The notes under the pieces: generated by a model
What the model saw: only the letters and a program-made list of their open reading frames with translations
Database searches by the model: none
What the model was told of the DNA's origin: nothing
Position numbers and translations under genes: made by a program
Source of the DNA: Clostridiales bacterium UBA1389
Lineage (GTDB): Bacteria > Bacillota > Clostridia > Oscillospirales > CAG-382
DNA length: 51,484 nt
Assembly (NCBI GenBank): GCA_002305335.1
Contig: DBQR01000037.1
Span: 39,429-90,912 of the forward strand
Reading direction: 5' to 3'
Shown: one piece after another, positions 13,884 through 22,729 of the stretch
Layout of the letters: each line of letters starts with the position of its first letter
Numbering within the stretch: the stretch's first letter is position 1

Positions 13884-15026
13884 TTACTTCCTGTAATAGC
13901 TTTCATAGTCTATAATATAGCTTTTGGGGTTTGCTCTTTCATAGCCCCCTTTGCCGTCGGGGAGCCTGACTTCAAAGTGAACATGGGGGCCGGTTGCCTG
14001 ACCGGTACTTCCTATCCTGCCTATGTAGTCCCCCTGCTTGACGGAGTCCCCCGCCTTGACCAGCGTTTCGCTCTGGTGGGCGTAATAGGTGCGGATTCCG
14101 TTGGGATGTTCGATTATGGTCAATATACCGAAATCCCCGTTATAACCGGAGGACACCACCACCCCGTCGCCGGCGGCCATTATATATTCGCCGTAGCAGT
14201 AGCCTCCCGGCTCCTTGGCGGCAATGTCCAGCCCGCCGTGGAAGGTGGAACCCAAAAGATAGCGGCTGCCGTATTCGGAGGTTATCCCCCCCTCATAGGG
14301 CATTATGAACATCTTAAGCCCGGAGGGAAGGGGGTTGGTCTTAAGCTTGATACCCCGTTTTATTATTTCGTTTACCGGCGGTTCCTTAACCGTTGAGGTA
14401 TGGAGGGTTTCCCCCACCTTTTCCCCGCCGGAGTATGTAACGACATAAACCTCTTCGGAAATTCCGCCGCTTCCCTTCTGAAGCGTTTTTTCCGTCCCCT
14501 CATAGGAATCCGAATCGTCAACCATAATGGTGTTGAAGGGAATTTCGGCAAGCCTCTGTTCGTAAACTTCCACCATCAGGGAAAGATTGTATTCCGATAA
14601 GGCCTGTAATATTTCATCCTCGCCGGATATTCTGTCGGTTTTTGTATATTCAATGGTTATTTTATCCTCTATTGTGGCGTCGATATATTCCCCGTACCGG
14701 GATGCAGCCAGATCCTCCGCCCTGCCGTCAAGGAGCTTTTTAAGGGTTGTCTTGTCTTCCGAAGTGCCTATGTATTCCCCATTTATGTACAGAGCGAAGC
14801 CCGACAGTTCCTCGATTGACGATGATTCCTCGGATTCCTCGGATTCATCCGGTTCTTCGGTTGAAAAATTATAAACCTTCACATCATAAGAGGTTTCTTT
14901 AAGCCGGTATGTACTGCCGTCGGTTCCGTCATACGTCAGGCTTAACAGAAAGGCGGTTAATACGGCAAGTATGCAAACGATTATTCCGATGTTATCCTTT
15001 ATAAGGGTATGTAGCTTTTTCGGCAT
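13884..15026 (-). CDS. Exported G5-domain M23 peptidase
   Basis: A 380-aa membrane-anchored murein endopeptidase. One transmembrane helix (about 15-35) is followed by an acidic Ser/Glu stretch (EEPDESEESEESSSIEE), a G5 domain (roughly 170-240, with GTEKTLQKGSGGISEEVYVV), and a LytM/M23 domain whose ligands are intact: HGGLD near 259 and HVHFE near 347. It should cut peptide cross-links outside the cell. The start is placed at ATG 15026, with AAAAGGA upstream; a longer reading frame runs to 15107 but crosses the promoter. The promoter is at 15092-15064. It is divergent from ilvE. Confidence 0.9.
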   Translation of the reverse strand: MPKKLHTLIKDNIGIIVCILAVLTAFLLSLTYDGTDGSTYRLKETSYDVKVYNFSTEEPDESEESEESSSIEELSGFALYINGEYIGTSEDKTTLKKLLDGRAEDLAASRYGEYIDATIEDKITIEYTKTDRISGEDEILQALSEYNLSLMVEVYEQRLAEIPFNTIMVDDSDSYEGTEKTLQKGSGGISEEVYVVTYSGGEKVGETLHTSTVKEPPVNEIIKRGIKLKTNPLPSGLKMFIMPYEGGITSEYGSRYLLGSTFHGGLDIAAKEPGGYCYGEYIMAAGDGVVVSSGYNGDFGILTIIEHPNGIRTYYAHQSETLVKAGDSVKQGDYIGRIGSTGQATGPHVHFEVRLPDGKGGYERANPKSYIIDYESYYRK

Positions 15027-15063
15027 ATTCACAATCCTTTTTTGTTGGTGTACGACAAGACAT

Positions 15064-15092
15064 ATTATAACACCGGAATTAAAGGTTTTCAA
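15064..15092 (-). promoter_or_regulatory. Promoter of the G5/M23 gene
   Basis: Minus strand TTGAAA (15092-15087), 17 bases, TATAAT (15069-15064). Confidence 0.87.
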
Positions 15093-15226
15093 GCATTTTA
15101 AACACATTTATTAAAGAAAAATGCTGGAAAATTGTATTTTGCGCCGAAAAACACTCATAAACATGATGGTTTTTGGATAAATATACATATTATACAGGAA
15201 AAATATGAAATTTAGAAAAAGAAGTC

Positions 15227-15255
15227 TTGCAAAACCCGGCAAGGGGTGTTATAAT
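15227..15255 (+). promoter_or_regulatory. Promoter of ilvE
   Basis: TTGCAA at 15227-15232, 17 bases, TATAAT at 15250-15255. The leader of about 65 bases has only a small CGGC/GCCG hairpin; there is no T-box here. Confidence 0.85.
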
Positions 15256-15327
15256 ATTTAATCAACAATTGTTCCCGGCTGAAAGGCCGTATATTTTATT
15301 TGCATTCAATATACCGGAGGAAAATAT

Positions 15328-16392
15328 ATGGAAATCAAAGTAAATCGTACCCAGAATCCCTCGCCCAAACCCGATGAAAGCAAACTGGGTTTCGGCAAAA
15401 TCTTTACCGACCATATGTTTATATGCGAGTATTCCAAAACTGCCGGCTGGCATAATGCAAGGATTGTTCCCTTCGGCAACGTTTCCCTGTCCCCCGCCTG
15501 CGCTGTCTTCCACTACGGACAGGAAATGTTTGAAGGCCTCAAGGCCTACAGGACAACCGACGGCAGAATTCTTCTGTTCCGCCCCGACAAAAACGTGGAA
15601 CGGATGAACAACACCAACCGCAGGCTTTGCATACCTGAAATCGACCCGGATTTTGCCCTTAAAGCAATAATCGAAACGGTTAAGAACGATGCCGACTGGG
15701 TACCCTCTGCGGAAGGCACCTCCCTTTACATACGCCCCTTTATCATCGCCACCGACCCCTTTTTGGGGGTTCACCCGTCGGGTTCCTATCTGTTTATGAT
15801 AATCCTGTCCCCTTCCGGCTCCTATTACGCCGCCGGGCTTAATCCGGTTAAAATCGCCGTAGAGGATGAATACGTCAGGGCGGTCAGAGGAGGCACCGGC
15901 TTTGCCAAAGTGGGGGGCAACTACGCCGCTTCCCTTATAGGCCAGCAGAAGGCGGAGGAACGGGGCTATGCCCAGGTGCTCTGGCTTGACGGTATTCACC
16001 ATAAGTATATAGACGAAGTGGGGGCAATGAACGTCTTCTTCGTAATCAACGGGGAAATTATAACCCCCGCCCTTGAAGGCTCAATCCTCCCCGGCGTCAC
16101 CCGGCTTTCGGCTATCGAGCTGCTCAGAAATAAGGGTTACAAAGTCACCGAAAGGCGTATTTCCATCGATGAAGTTTACGACGCCTACAAACAGGGGACT
16201 CTTGAAGAAATGTTCGGCACCGGCACCGCCGCGGTTGTTTCCCCGGTGGGGGAACTTTCCTGGGACGACAAGGTTATGATAATAAACGATTCCAAAATCG
16301 GTCCCGTTTCGGCTATGCTTTACAAGGAACTTACCGACATCCAGTGGGGAAGGTCCGATGACGGGTTCGGCTGGACAACGGAAGTAAAGTAA
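15328..16392 (+). CDS. ilvE: Branched-chain amino acid aminotransferase
   Basis: A 354-aa PLP enzyme of fold type IV that moves the amino group between glutamate and the 2-oxo acids of leucine, isoleucine and valine, the last step of their synthesis. It has the BCAT-II signature: CAVFHYGQEMFEGLKAY early, RMNNTNRRLCIPEI, the PLP lysine near residue 194 (GGTGFAKVGGNYAAS), and the late EEMFGTGTAAVVSPVG. Length is normal for the family. The start has CCGGAGG 8 bases upstream. The DUF3810 gene begins 6 bases after the stop. It has an ordinary promoter with no attenuator, unlike the T-box gene at 1881 that seems to respond to isoleucine. Confidence 0.94.
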   Translation: MEIKVNRTQNPSPKPDESKLGFGKIFTDHMFICEYSKTAGWHNARIVPFGNVSLSPACAVFHYGQEMFEGLKAYRTTDGRILLFRPDKNVERMNNTNRRLCIPEIDPDFALKAIIETVKNDADWVPSAEGTSLYIRPFIIATDPFLGVHPSGSYLFMIILSPSGSYYAAGLNPVKIAVEDEYVRAVRGGTGFAKVGGNYAASLIGQQKAEERGYAQVLWLDGIHHKYIDEVGAMNVFFVINGEIITPALEGSILPGVTRLSAIELLRNKGYKVTERRISIDEVYDAYKQGTLEEMFGTGTAAVVSPVGELSWDDKVMIINDSKIGPVSAMLYKELTDIQWGRSDDGFGWTTEVK

Positions 16393-16398
16393 AACGAG

Positions 16399-17541
16399 AT
16401 GGCAACGGAAAGAAAGTTAAAACAAGTATTCAATACTTTTACAAACAAAGCAAAAGAACATAAGGTTTTTACCGTGTTCTGCGTTTTGTTTGTGATTTCC
16501 GCCGCCGTCTATATAACATCAAGGCTTTCGACTCCCTTTGCCGAATTCTGGGCGCGGTACTTTTCGTCGGGAATAAGATTCATCACCGCAAAAATAACCT
16601 CCCTCTTCCCCTTTTCCATAGCAGAAGCCATAATTTTGCTTATCCCCCTCGGGGTCGGGGCGGTAATATTCGTTTCGGTTAAGATGCTGAAAAAGGACAA
16701 TAAGAAGGGTCTGACAAGGCTTTTACTGTCCCTGCTTTCCCTGCTGATGACGGTGTGCATACTCTTCGGCCTCGGCTTCGGTCCCTGCTATTTCAGAAAC
16801 AGCCTTTCGGACAATCTGAAGCTTAGCAACAATCCCGTTTCGCCTGAATCCCTTTACAACACCGCCCTCTGGCTTACCGAATCCATAAATGAGGTTATAC
16901 CGTCGGTTTCCTTTTCCCAGGATGGGGAATCCCATATGCCCCGCTCTTATGGGGAAACAACAGTGATAGTCAACGACGCCTTCAACGAAACGGCAAAGCA
17001 GTACGACTTTATTTCCAGCTTCAGTTCCGATGTGAAAATCCTTGCTCTGTCCGACCTTATAACCTACACCCATATTTCGGGGGTTTACTCCTTTTTCACC
17101 GGCGAAGCTAACGTAAACGTCAACTACCCCGACTTTATTTTTCCCTACACCGTTGCCCACGAAATGTCCCACCAGCGGGGGATCGCCCGGGAGGACGAAG
17201 CTAACTTCATGGCTTTTCTTGTCTGTATCAACAGCGACGACCCCTATGTCAAATACAGCGGCTATCTGAACGTGCTGCGGGAGGTAATGTCCGCTTTATA
17301 CAAAGCCGACAGGGATTTATACAACGAATACAGGAAAAAGTATTATCCCGATGAGCTCTCAAAGGAAATCTCATCCTATACGAAATTTTTTGAAAAATAT
17401 AAAAATTCCACCGCTTCAAAGGTGGTGTCTGGGACAAACAACGCCTACCTTTCTTCACAGAAGGTCAAGGAAGGGGTAAGAAGCTACAACCTGGTAACCA
17501 ATTTGGCAGTCAGCTATTATGAAACGGTAATAGCAGGGTAA
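16399..17541 (+). CDS. DUF3810 family membrane protein with metalloprotease motif
   Basis: A 380-aa membrane protein of the DUF3810 family. About three hydrophobic segments (20-40, 70-95, 108-128) are followed by a domain carrying HEMSHQRGIAREDEANFMAF, where H254-E255-x-x-H258 is a zincin HExxH motif and a later Glu in EDEANF could be the third ligand. The family has no well-established function; a zinc protease at the membrane is inferred. It starts 6 bases after ilvE, with only a weak ribosome binding site, so it depends on the ilvE transcript, possibly by translational coupling. Confidence 0.82.
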   Translation: MATERKLKQVFNTFTNKAKEHKVFTVFCVLFVISAAVYITSRLSTPFAEFWARYFSSGIRFITAKITSLFPFSIAEAIILLIPLGVGAVIFVSVKMLKKDNKKGLTRLLLSLLSLLMTVCILFGLGFGPCYFRNSLSDNLKLSNNPVSPESLYNTALWLTESINEVIPSVSFSQDGESHMPRSYGETTVIVNDAFNETAKQYDFISSFSSDVKILALSDLITYTHISGVYSFFTGEANVNVNYPDFIFPYTVAHEMSHQRGIAREDEANFMAFLVCINSDDPYVKYSGYLNVLREVMSALYKADRDLYNEYRKKYYPDELSKEISSYTKFFEKYKNSTASKVVSGTNNAYLSSQKVKEGVRSYNLVTNLAVSYYETVIAG

Positions 17542-17557
17542 AAAAGCATAAACAAAA

Positions 17558-17590
17558 CCCCCGTATGGTTTTTCCATACGGGGGATTTCT
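17558..17590 (+). terminator. Bidirectional terminator
   Basis: CCCCCGTATGG (17558-17568) pairs with CCATACGGGGG (17574-17584), an 11-bp stem. It separates the convergent ilvE operon and the seven-gene transport operon. Confidence 0.92.
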
Positions 17591-17599
17591 TTTGTGTAC

Positions 17600-18643
17600 T
17601 TAACCGGTTATACCCGAGCGTTCCACGCCTTCGATAAGGGTCCTTTGAGCGAACATATAGATGATAACAAGGGGTGTGAGTATCATAAGCCCGCAGGTGT
17701 TACGTATTGCCGTTTCATAGGCGGTACGGGCGGCGAAGCCTTCGCTGTTAAGGGACCTGGGTATCTTGACGATGTTCGGCATAAGGGATATCTTGTTGGT
17801 GTCATAGAAGAAAAGCTGTGTATAGAAAGTGTCAGTCCACTGCCATGAGAAGGCAAACATGAAGATTGTAACCATCATGGGTACCGACATGGGGAGGATT
17901 ATCTTTACAAAGGTCCTGAACACGCCGGCGCCGTCAACATAGGCGGCTTCTTCCAGCTCGTCGGGGACGCCTTTATAGTACTGTCTCATTATAAATATAT
18001 ACAGACCGTTCTTAAAGGCTAAGCCGCAGAAGGACATTATGCCGAGCGGCCAATAGGAGTCCAGCAGGTTGGCTATCGCCGGGTTGGAGGCTTTTGTCAG
18101 GTTGAACAGCTTGGCTATTCCGCCGTAGATTCCCCAGATGTCGAAGTAACGGAACTTCATGAACATTGCCATCTGAATGGACTGGTGGGGGATAACCATG
18201 GTGAACACCACGCAGAGGAACAGCAGATTCTTATACTTGAACTTGAATTTCGCAAAGCCGTAGCCCACAATGGTACAAGTCATTGTCTGTACAAAGGCGC
18301 ACAGCAGCGACAGCGTGGCGGTATTTCCTAAAGCCTTGAAGTAGCCGTTTTCGTTGATTATGGCCTTGTAAGTGTCAAGGGTGGGATACTTGGGTATAAG
18401 CTTGACCATGGGGTCAACGAAGTCTTCGCGGCTCATAAAGGAGCAGGAAATCTTGGAAATATAGGGGAGTATAATTACATAGGAGATACCCACCAGCAGT
18501 ACTAAGCGGAAGATCGCCCACACCACTTTCAGCAAAAAGTAGGTGGTCAGGTATTTGTATCGCATAACCACCCAGAAGGGGGTTTTTTCATCAAACACCA
18601 TTAAGGAAGGGTCTCTTTTAATCTTTTGTTCGGTTCTGTCCAT
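17600..18643 (-). CDS. Carbohydrate-type ABC permease (MsmG/MalG class), pair B
   Basis: A 347-aa inner-membrane permease of the carbohydrate uptake type 1 family, last gene of a seven-gene operon. It has the six-helix core, the usual PHQSIQMAMF stretch, and the EAA loop DELEEAAYVDGAGVFRTF near residue 233 that docks the ATPase. A long N-terminal cytoplasmic part (about 35 residues) is unusual for the class. It follows its MsmF-type partner by 14 bases. No ATP-binding subunit is in the operon, so a shared MsmK-type ATPase elsewhere must power it. The solute is unknown. Confidence 0.9.
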   Translation of the reverse strand: MDRTEQKIKRDPSLMVFDEKTPFWVVMRYKYLTTYFLLKVVWAIFRLVLLVGISYVIILPYISKISCSFMSREDFVDPMVKLIPKYPTLDTYKAIINENGYFKALGNTATLSLLCAFVQTMTCTIVGYGFAKFKFKYKNLLFLCVVFTMVIPHQSIQMAMFMKFRYFDIWGIYGGIAKLFNLTKASNPAIANLLDSYWPLGIMSFCGLAFKNGLYIFIMRQYYKGVPDELEEAAYVDGAGVFRTFVKIILPMSVPMMVTIFMFAFSWQWTDTFYTQLFFYDTNKISLMPNIVKIPRSLNSEGFAARTAYETAIRNTCGLMILTPLVIIYMFAQRTLIEGVERSGITG

Positions 18644-18657
18644 TTATGCCACCCCCC

Positions 18658-19650
18658 TTAATCTTTTCGCTGGTAGAAGACGTAGGCTGACATCAGCCCC
18701 GCCACAATTGCCAAGATGAGCAGCACCAGTAAAAAGTAAATCCAGCTCATGGCGGTTGACCTTACCTGACCCGAGGAGTCCTGGTAAACAGAGTTGATAT
18801 ACTTCATAACCTCGTTTGACTGGGATGTGAAGTTGTCGATTATGGTGTAGATGGTATTAACGAATATCATGGGTGAAATCATGGGGAAGGTTATCTTCCA
18901 GAAGATTTCCCAGGAGCTGGCGCCTTCAATCTTGCAGGATTCGTAAATGGCGGGGGAAATTGACTGAAGCCCTGCCAAGAATATAAGCATCTGAACGCCG
19001 GACTTGTTTACGATATCGTAAACCCCTCTCACCATAACGGTAACATACTGGAGCAGTTCCTCCCCCACCTTCATTCCGGAAAAGAATCGTTCCACCTGAA
19101 CTATGGATATAATATCATTTCCTATCGATGAGGAGGATGAGGACATTGAGCCGGAGGATACGTCGGTCATGGTTGCTTGGGCTTCCGCCAAATAGTTCTG
19201 AAGGTCGATGGCTTCGACTATACCGGTGGAAACTATAACCGGTATAAAGAAGATTGCTCTGAAAAGCGCCCTTCCCCGCATCTTCTGGTTTAACAGCACC
19301 GCCATAAAGAGGGAGAATATGACTATTGCCGGAATGTTGAAAAGCATACTCGTAAGACTTTCTATCAACAGGCCGTTGAATTTTTCGTCCTCAAGCAGAG
19401 CATAGGAGTAGTTGTCAAAACCCACCCATAAAAAGTCCACGCCGCCGCCCCGTATGGTTTTTGTTTCCACGAAGCTGTAATAGAGTGATTCCACAATCAT
19501 GGGAAGATAGAGAAGGAAGAACCCCAACAGGAAGGGGGCAACAAAGAACCAGCCGGCCTTTCCTTTCTTTTTCTCAAGGGATTGCCCTTTCCTCTTTTTC
19601 ACAACTGCGGGAGTTGTTTCGGCAATGCCGATATTTTTTGCTTTATCCAT
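18658..19650 (-). CDS. Sugar-type ABC permease (MsmF/MalF class), pair B, with Ser-rich insertion
   Basis: A 330-aa permease, partner of the previous gene. It shows the class hallmarks: a first helix GWFFVAPFLLGFFLLYLPMI, the RALFRAIFFIPVIV block and the EAA loop ESCKIEGASSWEIFWKITFP near 233. Between helices (residues about 149-200) it carries an extra extracellular stretch with SSGSMSSSSSS, not usual in this family. Its start overlaps the end of the DUF5696 gene by 8 bases, so the two are translationally coupled. Role: import together with the MsmG-type partner; solute unknown. Confidence 0.9.
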   Translation of the reverse strand: MDKAKNIGIAETTPAVVKKRKGQSLEKKKGKAGWFFVAPFLLGFFLLYLPMIVESLYYSFVETKTIRGGGVDFLWVGFDNYSYALLEDEKFNGLLIESLTSMLFNIPAIVIFSLFMAVLLNQKMRGRALFRAIFFIPVIVSTGIVEAIDLQNYLAEAQATMTDVSSGSMSSSSSSIGNDIISIVQVERFFSGMKVGEELLQYVTVMVRGVYDIVNKSGVQMLIFLAGLQSISPAIYESCKIEGASSWEIFWKITFPMISPMIFVNTIYTIIDNFTSQSNEVMKYINSVYQDSSGQVRSTAMSWIYFLLVLLILAIVAGLMSAYVFYQRKD

Positions 19651-22600
19651 TGCTGATATCTCCTTCCTCCGCGACAGTCTTTATAAAATCATTTGCCTTA
19701 ATAACAAGGTTTTCTCCGTTGTATTCCACTGTGTAATTCTCTTCAAGGTAGTTGATGAAGAATACAACGCCGTTATCATAAACCACTTTGGCAACCTTAC
19801 GGTAATCGTCAAGGAATTCGTGGTCTATAATTTTTGAATATCTGACGTCCTTAAGGGCTGTGTTAAGCTCCTCATATGTGGATAATATATCCGCAAGCCA
19901 GATGGAATACCTTACGGAGTAGTACTGTCCGAGGCTGGGATATCCGCTGTACTGCTTAAGTTCTGATGTATTCTGAACGGCTATGACAAACATGGGAGAT
20001 GCGCCGCTTTCAATGGTCTTTAACAGCTGGTAGCGGTAGTCGCCGGCAAGGTTGATGGCGGTGCCCGCATACTCTTTGTAGCCGTGAAGCAGCATGCTGT
20101 TGAAGGGTACCGACGCGGCGGTGTATTTGTAGCGGGAGTCTTCAAGGGGGATATCGATAATGTCGGTAACATAGGGCCAGGTGTAGAAGTTGCCGCCCTG
20201 AACCAGGACTTTGCCGTTATGTTCCTGAATCTTCTTCATCAGCTTGACTATTATCTTCTTTGAGTCTTCCCGGTTTAACGGGTCGTCTTCGTTGAAGTCG
20301 GAAGACAGTATCGAACCTAATGAGGTAACCCCGATTGCGCCGATATTGAACTTGGAATACTCCTTAATGGTCTTGTCATAGAACTTATCCATACTGGAGG
20401 GGGTGATTATACCGTCGCCGGTGTAAATGTAGCCCTGACGTACCGGGTCGTACATCTGATAGCCGGCGCCCCAGTCGTCAATGGTACGGGCAAGGTCGTC
20501 GTCCTTTGAAAAGCCGTCGAACAGCTCATCCCAGTAGGCGATTGCAAAGTCAATATTGGGGTAAAGCTGGATATTGCCGTTTGACTTGTCTTTGACGTAA
20601 TCCAGCAGCCGGTTGAAGGCGCCTTTTCCTCCCAGTGCTTCGCAGAGCTCAATGCCGGTGGGAACAAGGGTTTTATACAGACCGTTGTTGCACCAGCCTT
20701 CCATAATCACCTTAATATTGTCGATGTTGCTTTCCTTAAGTTTCTTAAGGACGTTTATTGTATCGTCGAAGGATGTAAGGGGTACCGTGGTTTCCACCCC
20801 CACGCCCAGCACCGATTTGGTGGTGGGGAGGGCGCCCAAAGTCTTGATGTATAAGGGGATGTCGTCGTTTCCGTCATTTTCAAGAGGAGTCAGAATCCCG
20901 GTCTTTTCAAGATAGTTCCGGTAAACCTTCGCCATTCCCGTATAGGAAACCTCATCCCCGTCAAGGATGAATATCCTTATGCCGTAGTCGCCGGTGTACC
21001 TTCTCTTAGATTCCACCGTCCACATGGCGTCGGTGCCGGCGGAAATGCCGCTGCTTAAGATATAGGTGTCGCTGGGACGGGGGTTGAAGGTGGTGTAGGC
21101 GGAAGCGAACATATGCAGCGAACCGCCGTTTTCCACGGTAAGCCTGGCAAGGGAGTCACCTGCGGTCAGTACGGCAAGGTAGCCGTAGTAGTCCTCGATT
21201 TCCCTTTCAGCTTCCTTTTCAACCTCGACTTCTTCGCCTTCCGAGTTGATTTCGGTTTCGATAACGGTATATTTTTCCTTGGTTATAACCGTTTCCGCAA
21301 CCCCGTAGACGGGGAACCTCATTGTTTCCTTGTTTGCCCCGGTTATGGAATGGTAGGCAAAGTCCTGACCGTAAATGTTGGAGGTGGTCTTGAACTGCTT
21401 GCCCTTAATGGTCTGAAGGTCGAAGATGGTGCCTGCACCGTCGGGGGTGAATATATAGCCTCGGTTGTTGGTGTTGGCAGCCCCCGCATAGGGGAGAACG
21501 GTTATGGATTCCAGGGTGTAGTTGGTGGAGTCGAAACGGATGTTACCCGCATTCAGGCGGATATAAAGTCCGTCTTCGTCAATGGTGTATTCGATTGCCA
21601 TCTTGAACAGGGCCGGAATCTTGTCGGAACCTTCGTATTCGGTTTCGGCATGGTCGTTTTCCATCTGTTCCTTGGTGTAGTTGGTATAAAGCTTTATATA
21701 CTGTTCCACCTTGCGGATTTCGGCGGCCTTTGCGCCGGCATCGAACACCATTATGGCGAACTGTTCCGTAAAGGGATATTCCTTTTGAATTTCTTCAATG
21801 GTCTTTTTGGGTTTCTGACGTATATCGCTTAAGTAATAGAAATAAACGCCGGCATTTATACCATAGGATGATAAGGGCTGATCAGGGTATCTGACTTTAA
21901 ATTCGTCCCTTGTCATGAACAGGTATTCCAGGGTGGGAACGGAGACCTTTGATTGGTCGAACTTCTCTTCCCAGGATGTTATCTGTTCTTCCGATATGGC
22001 TTTAAGAATATAGTATGCCGAAAACGTTCTCTTATCCTTGCCGTAGGTGGAGTTTTCCGCGATTTGGATAAGCAGGCTCATCCACTTGTCAAATCTAATC
22101 CTGCGGGGGACAAGGTAGGTGGTTTCTTCCCGGCCTATGGTGTATTCCACCCTCAGACCGTTCCGGATGTTCTTTATATTCAGCTGGTCGAACATCGCCG
22201 AATGGGTGAAGGATTCAAGGGTTGATCCCGTCAGGTTTTCGGTGTATTTCACCAAAAGCTGGGAAAGCAGAGTCTTTTTAACCGCATCGGAAGTGGGGGT
22301 TTCCTTCCCTTCCGCATTTTTGGTCTGGCTTTGGGAAACCATATAGGGGTTGGTGCAGTAGTAACCCACATAGTCATAGGCTATGGAGTTTTCCCCGCCG
22401 ATTGTCTCGTATTCCCCGTTGGCGTCGGGGGGAGCAAGCTTTAAGCATATGACTTCCCCGGTTTTGGGGTCGTTATACAATGCATAGCCGTAGCTTACCA
22501 GCACCAGGTTCATTTTGGATATAAGCCCGCTGCCGTTAATACGCTCTTCCACCGAGTTGAAGGGTACCTTGGTATATTCCGGACCCAGCTGATCCATGGT

Positions 22601-22729
22601 GAGTTCCCCTGAAACATCACCCGAACTGGCAGCCAGAGATACCACCGGTATCAGGGACGGTGCAACCATTGCAAAGGCTACAAGCAGTATTATCAGTTTA
22701 AAAATGGATTTTTTCATTAACAAGCTCAT
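19643..22729 (-). CDS. DUF5696 family secreted/surface protein, candidate glycosidase-like
   Basis: About 1028 aa: an N-terminal signal sequence (KKSIFKLIILLVAFAMVAPSL..., cleavage near VSLAA) and a very large DUF5696 region. Residues about 650-950 look like a TIM-barrel glycoside-hydrolase fold (IDNIKVIMEGWCNNGLY, NIQLYPNIDFAIAYWDE, FNIGAIGVTSLGSILSSDF, GKVLVQGGNFYTWPYV), with acidic residues at strand ends; no catalytic pair has been assigned. Function unknown; carbohydrate processing at the cell surface is inferred. The start is ambiguous: ATG 22729 (AAGGA 5 bases upstream) overlaps the previous stop as TGATG; GTG 22732 and ATG 22717 are alternatives. It lies in the middle of the transport operon. 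Confidence 0.85.
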   Translation of the reverse strand: MSLLMKKSIFKLIILLVAFAMVAPSLIPVVSLAASSGDVSGELTMDQLGPEYTKVPFNSVEERINGSGLISKMNLVLVSYGYALYNDPKTGEVICLKLAPPDANGEYETIGGENSIAYDYVGYYCTNPYMVSQSQTKNAEGKETPTSDAVKKTLLSQLLVKYTENLTGSTLESFTHSAMFDQLNIKNIRNGLRVEYTIGREETTYLVPRRIRFDKWMSLLIQIAENSTYGKDKRTFSAYYILKAISEEQITSWEEKFDQSKVSVPTLEYLFMTRDEFKVRYPDQPLSSYGINAGVYFYYLSDIRQKPKKTIEEIQKEYPFTEQFAIMVFDAGAKAAEIRKVEQYIKLYTNYTKEQMENDHAETEYEGSDKIPALFKMAIEYTIDEDGLYIRLNAGNIRFDSTNYTLESITVLPYAGAANTNNRGYIFTPDGAGTIFDLQTIKGKQFKTTSNIYGQDFAYHSITGANKETMRFPVYGVAETVITKEKYTVIETEINSEGEEVEVEKEAEREIEDYYGYLAVLTAGDSLARLTVENGGSLHMFASAYTTFNPRPSDTYILSSGISAGTDAMWTVESKRRYTGDYGIRIFILDGDEVSYTGMAKVYRNYLEKTGILTPLENDGNDDIPLYIKTLGALPTTKSVLGVGVETTVPLTSFDDTINVLKKLKESNIDNIKVIMEGWCNNGLYKTLVPTGIELCEALGGKGAFNRLLDYVKDKSNGNIQLYPNIDFAIAYWDELFDGFSKDDDLARTIDDWGAGYQMYDPVRQGYIYTGDGIITPSSMDKFYDKTIKEYSKFNIGAIGVTSLGSILSSDFNEDDPLNREDSKKIIVKLMKKIQEHNGKVLVQGGNFYTWPYVTDIIDIPLEDSRYKYTAASVPFNSMLLHGYKEYAGTAINLAGDYRYQLLKTIESGASPMFVIAVQNTSELKQYSGYPSLGQYYSVRYSIWLADILSTYEELNTALKDVRYSKIIDHEFLDDYRKVAKVVYDNGVVFFINYLEENYTVEYNGENLVIKANDFIKTVAEEGDISNG

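Noticed and set aside
21113..21832. 239-aa plus-strand frame opposite the DUF5696 gene
   Set aside because: Low-complexity Gly/Val/Phe translation typical of antisense frames, inside a well-supported gene.
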